Shown piece after piece: positions 50,932 through 59,495 of a stretch of 60,991 nucleotides of DNA. The first letter of the stretch is position 1; each line of letters opens with the position of its first letter. Origin of the DNA: JAVBKX01 sp031553835 (GTDB lineage Bacteria > Bacteroidota > Bacteroidia > Bacteroidales > Azobacteroidaceae); assembly GCA_031553835.1 (NCBI GenBank), contig JAVBKX010000030.1:1-60991 (forward strand), read 5' to 3'. Under the pieces are notes generated by a model. That model saw only the letters and a list, made by a program, of their open reading frames with translations, ran no database searches and was not told where the DNA came from. The position numbers and the translations under genes are program-made.

Positions 50932-53130
50932 ATGTCGTTATCTGATATTGAACGGAGCGAATTGTTGGTTTCTTATAAGAGACTCCTGATCAGTCTGGGT
51001 GATACCGTCACCCGGCAGGATATTATTGCGGTGAAACGTTTGATGAAAGAAGGGATGGAGCACGGTTTATACGACCGGGATGCGCATCAGATTCCGCTTT
51101 TAATACGCAATCTTCAAACCGCGTTGATTGTATCGGAAGAAATCGGATTAAAAAGGGAAGCTGTTATTGCCCTCTTGTTGGCGCCGGTTGTATCCCATGG
51201 GAAAATTACCCTGAAAGAAATTATGCAACAGGTTGGCGGCGAGGTGCAGGGTATCGTGCAGGGTATTGATAAAACCCGCGAACTGTATAAGAAAAATGCA
51301 GCCATAGGAACCGAAAATTTTCGTAACCTGCTGTTGTCTTTTGCCGAAGATATCCGCGTCATCCTGATCATGATCGCCGACCGGTTGTATCTCATGCGAC
51401 ATGCCAAATCGTTTAATGAAGCGTCCCGCCTGAAAGTGGCAGCCGAAGCCTCCTATTTATATGCTCCATTATCCCACCGCCTGGGTTTGTATAAGATCAA
51501 ATCCGAACTGGAAGATCTGGCGTTGAAATACCAGGACAGGGAAATGTATGATTATATTGCCCAAAAACTCAATGAAACGAAACGGGCGAGAGATAAGTAC
51601 ATTGCCGGATTTATTGCGCCGGTAGAGAAAAAACTAAAAGAGGCCGGACTTCATTTTGATATAAAAGGCCGTACAAAGTCCATTCATTCGATTCGAAACA
51701 AATTATTGAAAAATAAAGTGGATTTTGAATCAATCTATGATCTTTTTGCGATCCGGGTGGTGTTGGATACTTCGCCTGACAAAGAAAAAGCCGAATGTTG
51801 GCAGGTGTATTCCATTATTACCGATATGTATCAGCCCAATCCGCAACGGCTGAAAGATTGGTTGTCCGTGCCCAAAAGCAATGGTTACGAATCGCTCCAC
51901 ATTACAGTCATGGGATTCGAAGGCCGCTGGGTGGAGGTGCAGATACGCAGCAAACGCATGGATGAAATTGCCGAAAAAGGACTTGCCGCCCATTGGAAAT
52001 ACAAAGGGTTGAAAGGGGAATCCGGTTTGGACGAATGGATGAATGGCGTGCGGGCTGTATTGGAGAATCAGGAAAATACGCCTGCCGATTTGATCCGGGA
52101 TTTCAAAATGGATTTGTATGACGACGAAATATTTGTCTTTACTCCTGCCGGCGACTTATTCAAATTGCCCCGCAATGCAACTGTTCTCGATTTTGCATTC
52201 GCTATTCATACTAAATTAGGGGAAAAATGCGTTTCCGCCCGCATCAACGGCAAAAATGCAACCATCAAACACCGGCTGCAAAGCGGCGATCAGGTGGAAA
52301 TCGTCACCTCATCCACTCAGGCTCCGAAACAGGATTGGCTTTCGTTTGTCGTTACCTCCAAGGCGCGTACCAAGATCCGGCAATCTTTAAAAGAAGCCAC
52401 CGCCTTACAGGTCGATTTTGCTAAAGAACTGCTTCAACGCCGGTTTAAAAACCGGAAAATAGAGGAAGACGAGGCCATTTTGATGCGGTTGATCCGCAAA
52501 ATGGGGTACAAAACAGTAACCGATTTTTATGCGGCAATCGCAGAAGAGCGTTTGGATGTGAATACGGTTATCGACCAGTATGTGGAACAGGAAAAGAAAG
52601 AACATGAACCGGAGCATACCGATCGTACAGCCGAGCATTTTCAGGCGATTCCGGTTTCCATAGAAGAAATTACGCACAAAGAAGACGTTTTGGTAATTGA
52701 TGAGAACCTCACCGGGGTAGAATATAAATTAGCAAAATGTTGTCATCCTATATTCGGCGACGAAATCTTCGGTTTTGTTTCCTTGCAGGGCATTAAAATA
52801 CATCGGATGAATTGTCCCAATGCTAAGGAAATGTTCAGTCGTTTCGGGTATCGCATCCTGAAAGCGCGTTGGACAGGAGACGCTTCCGGAGTGAATTATC
52901 CGGTGACTTTGCGAATTACCGGCCGGGATGATATCGGTATTGTGACCAATATTACCTCATTGATCTCCAAAGAGACCGGCGCCGCTCTCCGCTCCATTCA
53001 TGTTGACTCGCGCGACGGCTTGTTTCAGGGCAACCTGACCGTATTGATACAAAACACCTCCATGATGGATGTGCTGGTCAAAAAAATAAAATCGGTCAAA
53101 GGCGTGAAGCAGGTAGAAAGAATCAATTGA
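50932..53130 (+). CDS. relA: RelA/SpoT-family (p)ppGpp synthetase with degenerate hydrolase domain
   Basis: Long RSH protein (732 residues) that makes the stringent-response alarmone (p)ppGpp. Order: N-terminal HD-type domain (about 25-160), synthetase domain (about 240-360, with GRTKSIHSIRNKL, IYDLFAIRVVL, NGYESLHITVMG, EVQIRSKRM and AAHWKYK), TGS domain (about 400-460, DEIFVFTPAGDLFKLP), helical/zinc-finger region (KCCHPIFGDEIFGF) and C-terminal ACT domain. The hydrolase active site is altered: where Rel enzymes have LLHDVVEDT, this protein has LLAPVVSHG (about 82-90), losing both HD and ED. It is therefore predicted to synthesise but not hydrolyse. A separate hydrolase should exist elsewhere. 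Confidence 0.93.
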   Translation: MSLSDIERSELLVSYKRLLISLGDTVTRQDIIAVKRLMKEGMEHGLYDRDAHQIPLLIRNLQTALIVSEEIGLKREAVIALLLAPVVSHGKITLKEIMQQVGGEVQGIVQGIDKTRELYKKNAAIGTENFRNLLLSFAEDIRVILIMIADRLYLMRHAKSFNEASRLKVAAEASYLYAPLSHRLGLYKIKSELEDLALKYQDREMYDYIAQKLNETKRARDKYIAGFIAPVEKKLKEAGLHFDIKGRTKSIHSIRNKLLKNKVDFESIYDLFAIRVVLDTSPDKEKAECWQVYSIITDMYQPNPQRLKDWLSVPKSNGYESLHITVMGFEGRWVEVQIRSKRMDEIAEKGLAAHWKYKGLKGESGLDEWMNGVRAVLENQENTPADLIRDFKMDLYDDEIFVFTPAGDLFKLPRNATVLDFAFAIHTKLGEKCVSARINGKNATIKHRLQSGDQVEIVTSSTQAPKQDWLSFVVTSKARTKIRQSLKEATALQVDFAKELLQRRFKNRKIEEDEAILMRLIRKMGYKTVTDFYAAIAEERLDVNTVIDQYVEQEKKEHEPEHTDRTAEHFQAIPVSIEEITHKEDVLVIDENLTGVEYKLAKCCHPIFGDEIFGFVSLQGIKIHRMNCPNAKEMFSRFGYRILKARWTGDASGVNYPVTLRITGRDDIGIVTNITSLISKETGAALRSIHVDSRDGLFQGNLTVLIQNTSMMDVLVKKIKSVKGVKQVERIN

Positions 53131-53136
53131 AACTAT

Positions 53137-53152
53137 CCCCCTCCGGAGGGGG
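53137..53152. repeat. GC-rich perfect palindrome after relA
   Basis: CCCCCTCCGGAGGGGG is a perfect 16-bp palindrome 6 bp after the relA stop, followed by CAGGGGGAGG. There is no T-tract, so it is not a standard intrinsic terminator. A pyrimidine-rich counterpart (CCTCTC...GAGAGG, 59447-59476) follows the epimerase gene. Confidence 0.6.
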
Positions 53153-53170
53153 CAGGGGGAGGAAACATTA

Positions 53171-53198
53171 AGAGTTAAGAGTTGAGAATTGAGAATGA
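53171..53198. repeat. Heptamer microsatellite (GAGAATT family)
   Basis: Four consecutive 7-bp units: AGAGTTA, AGAGTTG, AGAATTG, AGAATGA. They are the same family as the arrays at 116-143 and 28509-28566, here on the plus strand. Confidence 0.65.
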
Positions 53199-53274
53199 AA
53201 ATGCGATATATTACAGTAATTATACTTAGTTTTTAACTTTTTTGCTAAAAAAAAACGGTCTGAGTTTTTTTTTA

Positions 53275-53295
53275 ATGCAAATTTGCATATATTTG
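53275..53295 (+). promoter_or_regulatory. ompA promoter with abutting 14-bp palindrome
   Basis: ATGCAAATTTGCAT (53275-53288) is a perfect palindrome whose last base is the first base of TATATTTG (53288-53295), a good TAnnTTTG box. The transcription start would be near 53302. The position suits a repressor or activator site; it may also be chance in AT-rich DNA. Confidence 0.5.
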
Positions 53296-53474
53296 CAGCG
53301 TGAATTGCTTTTTCTGTTTGATTGCAATTTTTATAAATATAAGGTGTTTTGCAAAAAGACAGGAAAAAGTTGGTTCAGTAAACAATCAATGCTCAGTTTT
53401 TGGCATTTTTTTTGTTAGCATTTTTTAATAAAGCAAAATACATTAGACGAAACATTAATTTAATTTTTTTTAAT

Positions 53475-54635
53475 ATGAAAATCAAAATTTCCTTAGTTAG
53501 TTTATTACTGGCTTTCGTTACGTTTTCATTTGCACAGGAAGCCAAAACTTACAGCGAAGTGGCCGGTGTGAAAACTGCATTCAAACCGAATAAAACCTGG
53601 GACAACTGGTTTATTCAGTTAGGCGCAGGAGCTCAAATGTTCTTAGGTGAAAACTTCGAAACAGACAACATTGGGGATGCCATTTCTTATCCGGCTCTTA
53701 ATTTTTCTGTCGGCAGATGGTGGTCTCCTTATTGGGGATTCCGTTTCAAAGTACAAGATCAGGGAATGCTTGTGGGTGATTTCGTGGATTTTGCAAATAA
53801 TGAGACTAAAATTAAGAGTATCAACGGACATTTGGATGCTATGTGGAACATGTCTCAGTATTTTGGAAAATACAATGCAAAGAGAGTGTTTAACTTTATT
53901 CCTTATGCTGGTTTAGGCGCTTATTGGAGAGAGCCTTTTGGAACAGAAAAAGGTCCTGAGGCTGGCATGGAAGGCGTTACAGTCAATGGAGGTTTGTTGT
54001 TTCAATTCCGTTTGAGTGACCATGTGGGTATTCATTTGGATTTGGCCGGAACTTTATTGACCGATGATTATTTGAATGGCTTTGTTGGCGGCATGCGTTA
54101 CGAAGGTATTGCTTCTGCTACAGCCGGTTTGACTTTCAACTTAGGCAAAACTTATTTCGAAGTGGCTGAAGGAATGGATTATGGTTTGATCAACGATTTG
54201 AATGCTAAAATCAATGCATTGCGTTCTGAAAACGAAATCTTGTCCAAACGTCCGGTTTCTTGTCCTGAATGTCCGAAATTACCGGATGCTCCTGCCGTAC
54301 AAAAAGCCGTCAGCTATTCTCCAAGTGTGGTTTATTTCCGTATCAACAGCGCTAAAGTGGATGCTAACCAAAAAATCAGCATTTACAATACCGCTCAGTT
54401 CCTGAAAAGCAATAGCAACGAAAAGATCAAAGTAATCGGTTACGCTGATAAGAAAACAGGTTCTGCTGCTTACAACCTCAAACTTTCTGAACAACGCGCT
54501 AAAGCAGTTGCTAAAGAATTGATGAGCAAATACAACATTCCTTCCGATAGAATCGTAGTGGAATGGAAAGGCGCAGGTGAACAACCTTATCAACAAAATG
54601 ACTGGAACCGCGTAGTCATTATGAGTGCACAATAA
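53475..54635 (+). CDS. OmpA-family outer-membrane protein
   Basis: A 386-residue protein with signal peptide MKIKISLVSLLLAFVTFSFA. The N-terminal beta-barrel (about 35-240, with NWFIQLGAGAQMFLGENF, WWSPYWGFRFKV and VGIHLDLAGTLLTDDYLNG) is followed by a short Cys-Pro-rich linker (CPECPKLPDAPA) and a C-terminal OmpA/MotB peptidoglycan-binding domain (VVYFRINSAKVDANQK ... NLKLSEQRAKAVAKELMSKYNI ... NDWNRVVIM). It tethers the outer membrane to the cell wall and is usually one of the most abundant proteins of these bacteria, which fits the strong terminator. The MKIKIS start was chosen over an upstream TTG. Confidence 0.93.
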   Translation: MKIKISLVSLLLAFVTFSFAQEAKTYSEVAGVKTAFKPNKTWDNWFIQLGAGAQMFLGENFETDNIGDAISYPALNFSVGRWWSPYWGFRFKVQDQGMLVGDFVDFANNETKIKSINGHLDAMWNMSQYFGKYNAKRVFNFIPYAGLGAYWREPFGTEKGPEAGMEGVTVNGGLLFQFRLSDHVGIHLDLAGTLLTDDYLNGFVGGMRYEGIASATAGLTFNLGKTYFEVAEGMDYGLINDLNAKINALRSENEILSKRPVSCPECPKLPDAPAVQKAVSYSPSVVYFRINSAKVDANQKISIYNTAQFLKSNSNEKIKVIGYADKKTGSAAYNLKLSEQRAKAVAKELMSKYNIPSDRIVVEWKGAGEQPYQQNDWNRVVIMSAQ

Positions 54636-54660
54636 TTTTGCACAATAAATAACGATAACT

Positions 54661-54696
54661 AAAAAAAAGCGCCCTGAATTTCAGGGCGCTTTTTTT
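54661..54696 (+). terminator. Intrinsic terminator of ompA
   Basis: AGCGCCCTGA (54668-54677) and TCAGGGCGCT (54681-54690) pair perfectly around a 3-nt loop, with A-tract before and T-tract after. It lies 26 bp past the ompA stop. From here to the Wza-like start (303-bp gap in all) the only other signal seen is the -7 box at 54807. Confidence 0.95.
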
Positions 54697-54806
54697 GTCT
54701 CCAGGCTTCCTCCCTCTGCCGCCGGATAGGCGACTTAATCTCATTGTTTTTGAATGGAATTAATGCATTAACTTTTTTTTTATTTTTAATTCTTAATAAT
54801 TTCCAC

Positions 54807-54814
54807 TACTTTTG
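54807..54814 (+). promoter_or_regulatory. Candidate -7 box for the polysaccharide-export operon
   Basis: TACTTTTG fits TAnnTTTG, about 125 bp upstream of the Wza-like ATG. The leader would be about 118 nt. The upstream region is T-rich with no clear -33 box. Confidence 0.5.
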
Positions 54815-54938
54815 CACTCGCTCCCGTTTGCCGGAGCCGGAGATTTATGTTGTGAGTCTGTGCCGGACAAAAGATGCAAAGTGGATGCGGGTATTTACTT
54901 TGTGTCTTCATGTTTTTGTGTTTATAAACAATTTTTGT

Positions 54939-57347
54939 ATGAAAAGAATCTCTTTTGTTTTTTTTCTTTTGTTATTTACTATAGGCGCCGCTTTGGCGCA
55001 AATGTCGGATGCGCAGGTCATCGATTATGTTAAACAGGAACATTCGAAAGGAACTTCCCAACAACAAATAGCCACGGATCTGATGAAACGGGGAGTATCC
55101 CGTAATCAATTGGCACGGATCAAAAGCCAGCAGGAAAAAGCGCAGGCGGATCCGGTCAGCAGCGAAAAAAGCAGTGCTGCGATTCATCGCGAACGGCGAG
55201 CTGAAGATCCTCAGGAGGACCTGAGTGGGGGGGATTTTGATGTGTTGTCCGCTGATATGCAGCCGGGCGCTGTGACGACGAATGCAGGTGCTGTTTTCGG
55301 ACGGAATATTTTTAATGCGCGGAATTTGACTTTTGCCCCGAATACCAACATCCCGACGCCGGTGGATTACCGGTTGGGACCGGGCGATGAAGTCATTATC
55401 GATATATGGGGAGCTTCTCAGACTTCGGTTCGCCAGACTATTTCTCCCGAAGGGAGTATTATGGTCGATCGGTTGGGACCCATTTATTTGAATGGAATGA
55501 CCATTAAAGATGCCAACAATTATGTACAGCGTAAATTTGCGGAAGTGTATGCCGGGATTGATGCCGGAGGTGCTTCCCAAATCAAATTAACCTTAGGGCA
55601 GATCCGTACCATTCAGATTAATGTGATGGGTGAAGTGGCGGCTCCGGGCACCTATTCTCTTTCTTCCCTTTCTTCTGTGTTTCATGCCCTGTACCGGGCA
55701 GGTGGAGTCAATGCAATTGGCTCATTGCGTTCGGTGAAATTGTACCGGAATGGAAAGTTGTTGCGGACCATGGATGTATATGATTACCTGATGCAGGGAA
55801 AGTTGAATGAAGATATCCGGATGACCGATGGGGATGTGGTGATTGTGCCTCCCTATATTGCCATGGTGGATGTATCCGGTAATATCAAACGACCGATGTT
55901 GTATGAACTGAAAGCCGGGGAAACGTTGGCAGACTTAGTTAATTATGCCGGTGGATTTACCGGAGATGCTTATACCAAAAAGATCCGGGTGACCCGTAGC
56001 ACTCAGGGGGAAAATCAGATTTTTACAGTTTCCGAAGACGGCTATCAGTCCTTTGCCCTGAAAGATAAAGATGTGATTTCGATCGGCGCCGGATTGGAAT
56101 TGTTTGAAAACCGGGTGGAAATCAAAGGAGCGGTTTATCGGAGCGGTTATTACGAGATCGGAAAAGAGATTACCACCGTTAAAGATTTAATTGCAGCGGC
56201 CGATGGGGTGAGGGGAGATGCCTTCCTTAACCGGGCTATACTGACCCGCGAGAAAGATGATTATACATTGGAAACTTTGCCGTTGGATGTGAGCGGTTTA
56301 TTGTCGGGTAAGGGGGCGAATATTGTGCTGCGTAAAAACGATATATTGTATATTCCGTCCATTCATGACTTGCGCGAACAGGGTGATTTTGTGATTCATG
56401 GCGCTGTTCCTCGTCCCGGACATTATAAATATGCGGATAATACGACCCTGGAAGACCTGATTGTGCAGGCGGGAGGGTTGTTGGAGTCGGCTTCTACGGT
56501 GAAAGTGGATATTGCCCGCCGGATCATTGATCCGACGAGTATGACGGTCAATAATGCACGCTCCGAAACTTTTGCTTTTGGTATCAAAGATGGTTTTATT
56601 GTGGATGGAGAAGCCGGTTTTATTCTGGAGCCGTACGATGAGGTATATGTGCGGCGCAGTCCGGGGTATCACGCACAGCAAAATGTACAATTGTCGGGCG
56701 AATTATTATTTCCGGGAACGTATGCATTGAACAAAAAAAACGAACGACTGTCAGATGTTGTGAAGCGGGCGGGAGACCTTACGCCCGATGCTTATACACA
56801 AGGTGCGCGGTTAATTCGTCAACGGGATACCGAAGAATGGTTTCGTAGCCGCATGGCGTTGCGCATGGCGGCCCAGGGAGGCAAAGATTCCATTGATGTG
56901 AATACCCTGGATATGTCTGAGACTTATCCTGTGGGTATTGAATTGGATAAAGCGTTGAAAAATCCGGGTTCGGATTATGACCTGGTATTGAAAGAAGGAG
57001 ATGTACTGATTATTCCGGAATACGAAAATACGGTGAAAATCAATGGAGCTGTGATGTATCCGAATACCGTGGTGTATAAGAAAGGAGAAAAATTAGATTA
57101 TTATATCAACCAGGCGGGAGGATATTCCGATAAAGCGAAGAAAAGCAAGGCCTTTGTGGTTTATCTGAACGGGACAGTCAGTAAAGTGAAGGGGTCGGAT
57201 AAAAAAGCGATACAGCCGGGCAGTGAAATTATTATTCCTGTCAAGGACGATTCGAAGAAGTGGACCGTGCCGGAAATCGTAGCGGTTAGTTCGGCTCTGG
57301 TATCGATGACGACGATGGTGGGATTGTTGATTAATACGTTTAAATAA
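54939..57347 (+). CDS. Wza-like polysaccharide export protein with multiple SLBB domains
   Basis: Predicted outer-membrane/periplasmic export channel for capsule or exopolysaccharide. The 802-residue protein has a signal peptide (MKRISFVFFLLLFTIGAALA), a helical Gln/Lys-rich N-terminal region (about 22-75), a Poly_export domain (VDYRLGPGDEVIIDIWGA...) and about six SLBB repeats (VMGEVAAPGTY, VSGNIKRPMLY, IKGAVYRSGYY, IHGAVPRPGHY, LSGELLFPGTY, INGAVMYPNTV). A C-terminal membrane helix (SSALVSMTTMVGLLI) ends the protein. E. coli Wza has about 379 residues and two SLBB domains, so this is an extended Bacteroidota form. A 65-codon upstream extension was rejected for lack of a signal peptide at its start. 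Its stop shares a base with the next ATG. Confidence 0.92.
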   Translation: MKRISFVFFLLLFTIGAALAQMSDAQVIDYVKQEHSKGTSQQQIATDLMKRGVSRNQLARIKSQQEKAQADPVSSEKSSAAIHRERRAEDPQEDLSGGDFDVLSADMQPGAVTTNAGAVFGRNIFNARNLTFAPNTNIPTPVDYRLGPGDEVIIDIWGASQTSVRQTISPEGSIMVDRLGPIYLNGMTIKDANNYVQRKFAEVYAGIDAGGASQIKLTLGQIRTIQINVMGEVAAPGTYSLSSLSSVFHALYRAGGVNAIGSLRSVKLYRNGKLLRTMDVYDYLMQGKLNEDIRMTDGDVVIVPPYIAMVDVSGNIKRPMLYELKAGETLADLVNYAGGFTGDAYTKKIRVTRSTQGENQIFTVSEDGYQSFALKDKDVISIGAGLELFENRVEIKGAVYRSGYYEIGKEITTVKDLIAAADGVRGDAFLNRAILTREKDDYTLETLPLDVSGLLSGKGANIVLRKNDILYIPSIHDLREQGDFVIHGAVPRPGHYKYADNTTLEDLIVQAGGLLESASTVKVDIARRIIDPTSMTVNNARSETFAFGIKDGFIVDGEAGFILEPYDEVYVRRSPGYHAQQNVQLSGELLFPGTYALNKKNERLSDVVKRAGDLTPDAYTQGARLIRQRDTEEWFRSRMALRMAAQGGKDSIDVNTLDMSETYPVGIELDKALKNPGSDYDLVLKEGDVLIIPEYENTVKINGAVMYPNTVVYKKGEKLDYYINQAGGYSDKAKKSKAFVVYLNGTVSKVKGSDKKAIQPGSEIIIPVKDDSKKWTVPEIVAVSSALVSMTTMVGLLINTFK

Positions 57348-58435
57348 TGGATGCACAACAAAATAAAGCAGCTTCTGAAGAGCAGGAAATAGACCTGATT
57401 GAATTAGGGAAAAAAATCTGGAGCCAACGGAAATTGATTTTTAAAGTGTGTGGTATTGCTGTAGTCGTAGCGATTGTTGTCGCTTTCAGCATTCCGAAAG
57501 AATATACGACAACGGTCATTTTAGCGCCGGACGTGAAGTCCGGAAAAGGCGGCAATATGGGACAGTTGGCGGCCATGGCCGGCATTAATCTGCAATCGCA
57601 GGATAACCAGGAATTATCTCCGGATATTTATCCGGAAATCGTACAATCGACTCCTTTTTTGTTGGGTTTGTTTGAAGTGCCGGTGCAGGACAAGAAAAAA
57701 GAGATTCATACCTCTTTATACACTTATTTGGATGAATATCAGCGGAGCGCCTGGTGGAGTTCTATTTTGAATGCACCTTTTAAATTGACAGGCTTGTTAA
57801 CGTCTTCTAAAAACGATACGACTCAATTGGCAGAAGATGCTGACAAAGACCAGGTGTTGGTTATTTCCAAAAAGCAAGCGGGCATTGTGGGCGCTTTGAA
57901 AAACCGGATCAGTATTACAGTGGATAAAAAAATGGGATTGATCACCCTTACTTCTACCATGCAGAGTCCCGAAGTTTCAGCCTTGGTGGCCGATACTGTT
58001 ACTTCTTATATGCAGCGGTATGTGATTGGATATCGCACCCAGAAAGCCCGGCAGGATTTGATTTTCACTGAAAAACTATATGAAGAAGCGCAGGCTAATT
58101 ACTACAGGGCGCAGCAAACTTATGCATCCTATGTTGATGAGAATATGGGTATTATATCGGCAAGGTATCGCACGACACAGGAGCGACTGCAAAATGAAAT
58201 GAATCTGGCGTATGGCCTTTACAATCAGATGGCGCAACAACTGCAAATGGCGAAAGTAAAAGTGCAGGATACAAAACCGGTATATACAGTGGTGCAGCCG
58301 GCTGTAGTGCCATTGAAAGCAGCCAGTCCGAGAAAAGCGTTGATTCTGATCGGGTTTGTATTCTTGGCGGCGGTTGGTTCCTGCGGATGGATTTTAGTAA
58401 AAGATTCATTTCTAAAAGAAGCCATAAAGAAGTAA
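57347..58435 (+). CDS. Wzz-type polysaccharide chain-length determinant
   Basis: A 362-residue inner-membrane protein with two helices, one near the N-terminus (VCGIAVVVAIVVAFSI, about 34-50) and one near the C-terminus (ILIGFVFLAAVGSCGWILV, about 330-350). Between them is a periplasmic domain with coiled-coil-prone sequence (about 220-290), the Wzz/PCP layout. A Pro-rich block precedes the second helix (VVQPAVVPLKAASPRKAL), as expected. There is no cytoplasmic tyrosine kinase domain. Together with the Wza-like protein it should set polymer length and form the trans-envelope export complex. The genes overlap by one base. Confidence 0.9.
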   Translation: MDAQQNKAASEEQEIDLIELGKKIWSQRKLIFKVCGIAVVVAIVVAFSIPKEYTTTVILAPDVKSGKGGNMGQLAAMAGINLQSQDNQELSPDIYPEIVQSTPFLLGLFEVPVQDKKKEIHTSLYTYLDEYQRSAWWSSILNAPFKLTGLLTSSKNDTTQLAEDADKDQVLVISKKQAGIVGALKNRISITVDKKMGLITLTSTMQSPEVSALVADTVTSYMQRYVIGYRTQKARQDLIFTEKLYEEAQANYYRAQQTYASYVDENMGIISARYRTTQERLQNEMNLAYGLYNQMAQQLQMAKVKVQDTKPVYTVVQPAVVPLKAASPRKALILIGFVFLAAVGSCGWILVKDSFLKEAIKK

Positions 58436-58468
58436 AAAAATGAAGAAGGAGGGGATGATCGTTTAACT

Positions 58469-59431
58469 ATGAAAATATTAGTAACAGGAGGCGCCGGTTT
58501 CATTGGATCAAATCTTTGTGAATGCTTGTTGGATAAAGATCACGAAGTGATTTGCCTGGATAATTTAGCCACTGGTAAGTCCGAAAATATTCAGCCATTA
58601 CTTTCTAATCCGCGTTTTCAATACATAGCAGGAGACATTCGTAATATAGAAGATTGCCGCAAAGCCTGCGAAGGAGTGGAATATATCTCACATCAGGCCG
58701 CCCTTGGATCAGTTCCCCGTTCCATCAAAGATCCGATCACCACCAATCAGGTGAATGTGGGCGGATTTGTCAATATGCTAACCGCTGCTCAGGAAGCGGG
58801 AGTGAAACGGTTTGTCTATGCCGCCAGTTCTTCTACTTACGGAGATTCCGAAACCTTGCCTAAAGTCGAGGACAAGATCGGAAAACCGTTATCGCCGTAT
58901 GCAGTTACTAAATATATCAACGAATTATACGCCGATGTGTTTCATCGTGTGTATGGATTGGATTGTATCGGATTGCGCTATTTCAATGTATTCGGCAGAA
59001 AACAGGACCCCAATGGAGCGTATGCCGCGGTTATTCCTTTATTTGTAAAACTATTGCTGAATCATGAAAGTCCGGTCATCAACGGCGACGGTGAATATTC
59101 GCGCGACTTTACCTATATCGACAATGTCTTGCAGGCAAACTATTTGGCGCTGACTACTCAGACGCCGGAAAGCTTGAATACGGTATATAATATTGCATAC
59201 GGAGAACGTACTACGTTGAATCAAATGGTCGAATACCTGAAAGAGGCTCTTGCCGGATTTGATTCCAACATTGCCCGGGTGAATGTGTTGCATGGGGATT
59301 ATAGAACGGGCGATATTCCGCATTCGTTAGCTTCCATCGATAAGGCGAGAAAATTATTGGGATACGAGCCTTCGCATTCTTTACGGCAAGGGATCAGGGA
59401 AGCTGTGAAATGGTATAAAGATCATTTGTAA
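58469..59431 (+). CDS. NAD-dependent UDP-sugar 4-epimerase (WbpP/TviC-like)
   Basis: A 320-residue extended short-chain dehydrogenase. The Rossmann motif GGAGFIGS (7-14), the catalytic SST...Y144xxxK148 (SSSTYGD, SPYAVTKY) and GLRYFNVFGRKQDPNGAYAAVIP place it with UDP-N-acetylglucosamine 4-epimerases of the WbpP/TviC group, giving UDP-GalNAc or a uronic-acid relative. Specificity is not certain. It lies 33 bp after the Wzz-like gene and probably supplies a precursor for the exported polymer. No glycosyltransferase, flippase or polymerase genes follow within the window. Confidence 0.9.
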   Translation: MKILVTGGAGFIGSNLCECLLDKDHEVICLDNLATGKSENIQPLLSNPRFQYIAGDIRNIEDCRKACEGVEYISHQAALGSVPRSIKDPITTNQVNVGGFVNMLTAAQEAGVKRFVYAASSSTYGDSETLPKVEDKIGKPLSPYAVTKYINELYADVFHRVYGLDCIGLRYFNVFGRKQDPNGAYAAVIPLFVKLLLNHESPVINGDGEYSRDFTYIDNVLQANYLALTTQTPESLNTVYNIAYGERTTLNQMVEYLKEALAGFDSNIARVNVLHGDYRTGDIPHSLASIDKARKLLGYEPSHSLRQGIREAVKWYKDHL

Positions 59432-59495
59432 TCTCCACCTCTACGACCTCTCCCCCCGCCCTCACCACAAGAGAGGGAGCTGCTTGCGCCAGAGA

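Larger units (their letters stand above)
53131..53474. other. Intergenic region between relA and ompA
   Basis: This 344-bp stretch holds no gene. From left to right it has a GC-rich 16-bp palindrome, a heptamer microsatellite, A/T-rich DNA, a 14-bp palindrome abutting a -7 box and a leader of about 170 nt before ompA. An open frame starting with TTG at 53400 runs in frame into ompA but lacks a signal sequence. Confidence 0.7.
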
